A DNA stretch of 64,000 nucleotides from NCBI GenBank assembly GCA_003996215.1, contig QJPP01007217.1:310001-374000 (forward strand), written 5' to 3'. Positions within the stretch are counted from its first letter, which is position 1. Each line of letters opens with the position of its first letter. The notes under the pieces were generated by a model. It saw only the letters and a list, made by a program, of their open reading frames with translations, did no database searches and was not told the DNA's origin. This document shows, piece after piece, positions 59,943-64,000 of the stretch. The translations under genes were made by a program, and so were the position numbers. Source of the DNA: Jaltomata sinuosa (Eukaryota; Streptophyta; Magnoliopsida; Solanales; Solanaceae).

Positions 59943-61114
59943 AAGAGAAGATGAAAGCCAAGAAAAGCTTATGCAAAAAACAGAGAGATGAGAGGGAAAT
60001 GAGAGGTCTTTTTCTTCATATGGAAGAGCACTTGTGCTCTTGCCTGATCATGAAAAGGCTATATGGCCACAGGGTCAAGAAGTTCCCTCATGCTTTACCT
60101 GAAGACAGATGCAAAAAGTATCTTGTCCATGATGGGTAGGCAACTTTATTGCCTAAGTAGAAGAATGTACATGAAGAGGAAGGAGGAGATGTTTCAGGTC
60201 TAAGATTAACCTAACCAACACATGGAATAAATCTGACACCCCCATAACCTGATATAACTTTGTGTATCATTGTTGTGTCAGTTAGTCGAAGATTGAAGTG
60301 AAACTGTTACTATAATCAAATCTCATTCTTCTTCATGTCTTAATTTTGTTTATGTATTACTGATCCAACATTGTTCTTGGTTAAATTACAAATCAAGTTT
60401 CTTACCTGCTATGTCTGTTTGTGAGTACCAGTTGTGGATTCTATGGGTTTGCTAGAATTCAGTGCTTTGGGGTTGAACCTTATATATGTGTGAGAAACAC
60501 GAGATATACATTTTAGAAACACATAGGATTCTGTGGAAGATGAAAGTCGTTTATTCGGCTTGGAGGGAGTATCTTTCATATCTTTCGAGATCCACCCAGA
60601 ACCTCTAAATTCTGATCTGTCTTGAGTACCAAGGTCTACGAACTCATATAGGATCTTCATTAACAACTTGTAGACCTCACATTAACTGAGTTTCATGCTT
60701 TATATTAGTAAACCGACAGTGACGATGCAGCTGTGCAACTGATTTTGGTTGTCACTCATAGAGTTCTTGGAACTTCATACTAAAATCATCAATGTAACTT
60801 CTCTGTATTCTTTGAATGTGTTGAGTGGTGATGGCTATCAGGTTGGAGATTCAGATCATGTTAGAGTGAATTGCATTGTTTTTGAATGAATCTTTACCAA
60901 GAAGAATATGTTGGAAATCCGTCTAGAAAATATTCTTTTTTCCAGATGGATAGAACAATCAATCAATCTTCTTACATGTCAGATTCACTTCTATCATGTA
61001 AAAATATTCTTAACAGTATCTCTGAAACGTGTAACAATTGAGTTTGAATACAACTTGAAAGTAAAAGTAACATCTTTGCGGATTCAAACCTTTGAGCTAA
61101 TAGAAAGAAACACC

Positions 61115-61266
61115 TAAACACTAGGTGATTATTCCCATCTGTTCTAGTCTCGGTGGACAGAGTTACCTGGAATATGTTGTTGGTGGAAAGTGACGAGTAT
61201 CCCGTGGATTTAGTCGAGGTGTACGAAAGCTGATCCAGACACCACGATAATCAAAAAAAAAAAAAA
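61115..61266 (+). mobile_element. Solanaceae-type SINE with poly(A) tail, copy 2
   Basis: AACACTAGGTGATTATTCCC, then GGTGGACAGAGTTACCTGG, then GAGTATCCCGTGGATTTAGT, then CAGACACCACGATAATC, followed by a run of 14 A (61253-61266). It matches copy 1 at 20640-20815 block by block. The 5' tRNA-like part is not evident. Confidence 0.82.
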
Positions 61267-61422
61267 GAAGAAGAAAGAAACACGTAAAGAGTCTTTACTC
61301 CAAAGGGATAAAAGAAGGAAGCATATTCTGATTCTAAGAAATTCTGCAAGTTGTGTTTGATGGTAGCCACAATTTTGTGAAGGAATCAAATCTCAATACG
61401 TCATAATCCTCCTTCCCCCCTA

Positions 61423-61615
61423 TCCCTCGATTTTAATTTATTTGTCTTATTATTCTTTTTAATCCATTTAAAAAAAGAATATTCTTTTTGGGGTAACACT
61501 TAATACTTTCTACATAATATATTTAACATCACAAGATTAAAAGATATTTTTGTATATTCTACATATCTTTAATTTAAAATCAAAAAATTCAAACATCTTC
61601 TTGAAATAAAGGAAG
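61423..61615. mobile_element. Stowaway MITE
   Basis: A 193-bp element: left TCCCTCGATTTTAATTTATT, complement of the right end CTTCCTTTATTTCAAGAAGA. TA flanks it at 61421-61422 and 61616-61617. Confidence 0.72.
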
Positions 61616-62945
61616 TAATAAACATTCAAAAATGATCAGGCGCGATGAGCGTAATAATCCCCCAGCACATATAAAGAGACTCAAAATTTCCTGGATAGGC
61701 GTAGTAGAAAAGAAAGGGTCAATTACAAGCGGAACTCCTCGCTTGGAGTGGCAAATGAACCATGTTCACAATTTATTTATCACCCACCAGGGGCTTGTTC
61801 AAAATCTTGAACACCTTCTGAAAATTGTCCTCATTAAGCAGCTATAATTCAACCTTCAAAGATATATTTTCACAGCCTGCAGAAAGATTATTCTCATATT
61901 TCTAGAGCATGAGAGTCGTCATATTTATTCAGCTCGACTCATAGAACAACAAATAACATTGTTCATAACTTTTGCACACAATTTATTTATTAATAAGACG
62001 ACAACATGCTTATATATCGAGCTACTATAGTCACTCGACTTTGACACAACTACTTCTGCACTTTTATTTTTACAAATTCGTGGGAAAGAACGAGTTTACA
62101 CAACTAAAGTACATCAACGAGGAAAAGCTAAGGGGGGGTGGGGTACAAGCTCGCTTGTTTCGTAGGCAGGGAAGAAGGAAAAAGATAGAACCATGAAAAC
62201 ACTTCCAACTAACATATGCTGAACTTTCACACTTGCCTTATAGAATCTTTCAGTAGTCCTGAAAGGTAAAAACAAAATATAATTGTTAGCTTAGGTAAAA
62301 TCCATAGCGCTTAATGCAGATGAAGATCAGTACTATTGAAGATCGTATTCTTCTTCATCATTCTACGTAGGTCCTTAGTGTAGACACATTCTTTCAAACT
62401 TCAAGCCTGTTCAGGTATCATATCTAGTTTCGGTTAGATATTATACATGAAGGATTACACTACAATGCATGAAACTAAAACATTTTGGAACAATGAAATC
62501 CAGATTTTTGATAATCCAGTGTGCAATAAAAAGAGGTGTTGGTTATGAAATTTTGTTCATCTGTAAATAAGTTTGTAGGCAAAATTTTGAGAGGGATCAG
62601 AGAAGTCTAGGATCATTTCAAGAAACTACTAAGTTCCAATATCTGAAATACAAGAAAAAATCATTAAAATCATTTTCGCTTTTGCTAATTTGTAAAGCTT
62701 AGGAGGAAATTGATGATACATTAGATTTACGTCCATCACTGCATTTACTCATATCTAGTTCAACAAGTATGAAGTGTGTTTAGTTTGTCGTTCACTGTCT
62801 AGCAGTTTATGATGCCTATTCAGTGTATCCACCACCAAGGCTTTCAAGCCTTTTCATTTTCGATGAAGTGTTAGATTAAGAAAAGGATTAGATGAACGCG
62901 TAACAATAAATAAGGAGAGAAAGCAAAAGCCGCAGACCTGGGTGC

Positions 62946-63408
62946 TCAAGAGGAACCCAGCAGATTTTGTATGTCTTTCTGTAAAAGGATAAGAAAGAGG
63001 AAAATTAGTAACAGATACAAGAGAACAAAAAGGCTTCATAAATATTTATCTCAATCTGCTTCTTGCATTCATTTATTTTTCCCTATCTAATGAACCATAA
63101 TACTCGTAGACAGTAATCTTCATTATTTAGAGAAATATTTACTCCATAGCAGTAATCTTCCATTTGAGACCAGAAAGTTTTTTCCTTTTATTTCAAGGTA
63201 GAATATGAAATGAACACACGAAAAACAGCTAAAGGTTCACCTCAAACTGAAGAGGTGGTGTCCTGGGTGCATATCGTTCCACAACCTTTCCTTCTTTGTT
63301 CACAAGGAATTTGGTGAAGTTCCACTTGACAGCATTTCCAAGGAAACCACCTTTTTCTGATTTTAAGAACTTGTAAAGTGGTGCAGCATTATCCCCGTTC
63401 ACATCAAT
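62946..63408 (-). CDS. Glutathione peroxidase (plant PHGPX type), C-terminal two exons; continues beyond the right edge
   Basis: Thiol peroxidase that reduces hydrogen peroxide and lipid hydroperoxides; plant forms use thioredoxin and a catalytic Cys in place of selenocysteine. Two minus-strand exons are visible: 63408-63241 (56 codons) and 62978-62946 (11 codons including TGA), with GT-AG splicing in phase. The peptide begins IDVNGDNAAPLYKFLKSEKG and contains KWNFTKFLVNKEGKVVERYA, whose Trp-Asn pair belongs to the conserved active-site tetrad. It ends KDIQNLLGSS. The catalytic Cys and Gln exons lie past position 64000, since 63409-64000 reads as intron. Which GPX paralogue this is cannot be told from the C-terminus, and location (cytosol, plastid, mitochondrion) depends on the missing N-terminus. 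It faces the DUF1685 gene tail to tail. Confidence 0.93.
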
Positions 63409-64000
63409 CTGTGGAATGAAATAACTTCCTTAAATGACGTGGAGTTTATGGAAATATATACACACATAACGTAGTAGTAACTGAGAATAGAAAGGGAGAT
63501 AGTTTTGAGTTTCATATCGTGTTCCATGGCTTATTCCCTGAGTAAATTTTATACAAGACTGAGGAGATAAGGCACAACCTTAGTGCAGGTCTCTTAAATA
63601 CGTATTTACTTGTTCAAGAAAAAACAAAAAAGAAGGGACAAGGCATATCCCGAGTTAATAGAGACACATATTCAGAAAATGTGTATTTGAACTGCTAACT
63701 GGGACGAACAGAATGATATAACCAACTTTTGCACAAAGCCTCCTAAGTTTGGACTGTTCACAGAGCTACTTAAAAGTAGTGAGAATCTTATTATGACGTT
63801 CTCTGATAACAACTTGATAAATCTTATTATAGGTATTGAGAGGTTCCAAGACAAACTTTAAAAGAAAAATAGAGACTTTGCAAAGCACGTATATTCACGC
63901 TAGAATACCTAAAGCTTTAAGTAGTTTTCATAGTATGGTTCAACCATGCATCACCAGAAATCGATCATAAGGTAAAAGTCAATTGTTGATTCTTGAGAGG

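Larger units (their letters stand above)
59943..62945. other. Convergent spacer between the DUF1685 and GPX genes
   Basis: Begins with the DUF1685 3' untranslated region (an incidental 62-codon frame opens 9 bp after the stop). It then contains unremarkable sequence, one A-tailed SINE, one Stowaway MITE and the probable 3' untranslated region of the minus-strand GPX gene. A minus-strand CAG at about 62258-62260 preceded by pyrimidines could be an untranslated-exon acceptor. I see no further gene. Confidence 0.5.

Noticed and set aside
60409..60666. 85-codon minus-strand open frame
   Set aside because: No recognised motif, no splice partners, and it lies in the transcribed 3' flank of another gene; chance is more likely.
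61632..61858. Open frames on both strands, including a minus-strand segment NEDNFQKVFKILNKPLVGDK
   Set aside because: They overlap one another on opposite strands, have no supporting exon nearby, and I recognise no family.
1..64000. CRISPR arrays, bacterial-type operons, integrated viral genes
   Set aside because: None seen. Direct repeats are local duplications without regular spacers, and no viral replicase or coat reading frames were recognised.

Overview
The window is nuclear DNA from a flowering plant. The genes are intron-rich with GT-AG introns, the spacers are AT-rich, and no operons or bacterial signals are visible. The repeats (TTG-tailed SINEs, an A-tailed SINE, Stowaway, Tourist and hAT-like MITEs) look like those of Solanaceae, and a Nicotiana-like genome is my best guess. 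That assignment is inference from repeat and protein style; no database search was run.

Layout from left to right. (1) 865-4611, minus strand: the 5' half of an endonuclease III (NTH1-type) DNA glycosylase gene, running off the left edge. (2) 4612-6800: a divergent spacer holding one large MITE and two abutting Tourist MITEs. (3) 6801-13044, plus strand: a complete six-exon APH-1 gene (gamma-secretase subunit, 253 aa). (4) 14523-23571, plus strand: a 15-exon TIC110 gene (chloroplast inner-envelope protein import). Its exons are well conserved, but it carries an out-of-frame deletion in exon 1, two GT-to-AT splice donors, a one-base deletion in exon 5 and an in-frame loss in exon 12. I read it as a recently decayed copy. 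(5) 23572-32241: spacer with a 1.07-kb palindromic Mutator-like element. (6) 32242-37292, plus strand: a complete six-exon tonoplast inositol transporter 1 gene (496 aa). (7) 38897-40236, plus strand: a complete three-exon ribosomal protein S29/uS14 gene (56 aa) with TATA and telo-box elements upstream. (8) 40237-58760: an 18.5-kb stretch with no recognisable gene, filled with MITEs, local duplications and simple repeats. (9) 58761-59942, plus strand: a two-exon DUF1685 gene (195 aa). (10) 62946-63408, minus strand: the last two exons of a plant glutathione peroxidase, running off the right edge.

The genes are unrelated housekeeping or membrane-protein genes and do not form a functional cluster. 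I found no undescribed biological system. The strongest observation is the set of independent lesions in an otherwise well-preserved TIC110 gene. If the assembly is right, a second functional copy must exist elsewhere, as expected in a polyploid. The transposon record is also informative: several elements keep clean target-site duplications, one abuts a splice acceptor, and one SINE pair is inverted inside an intron.
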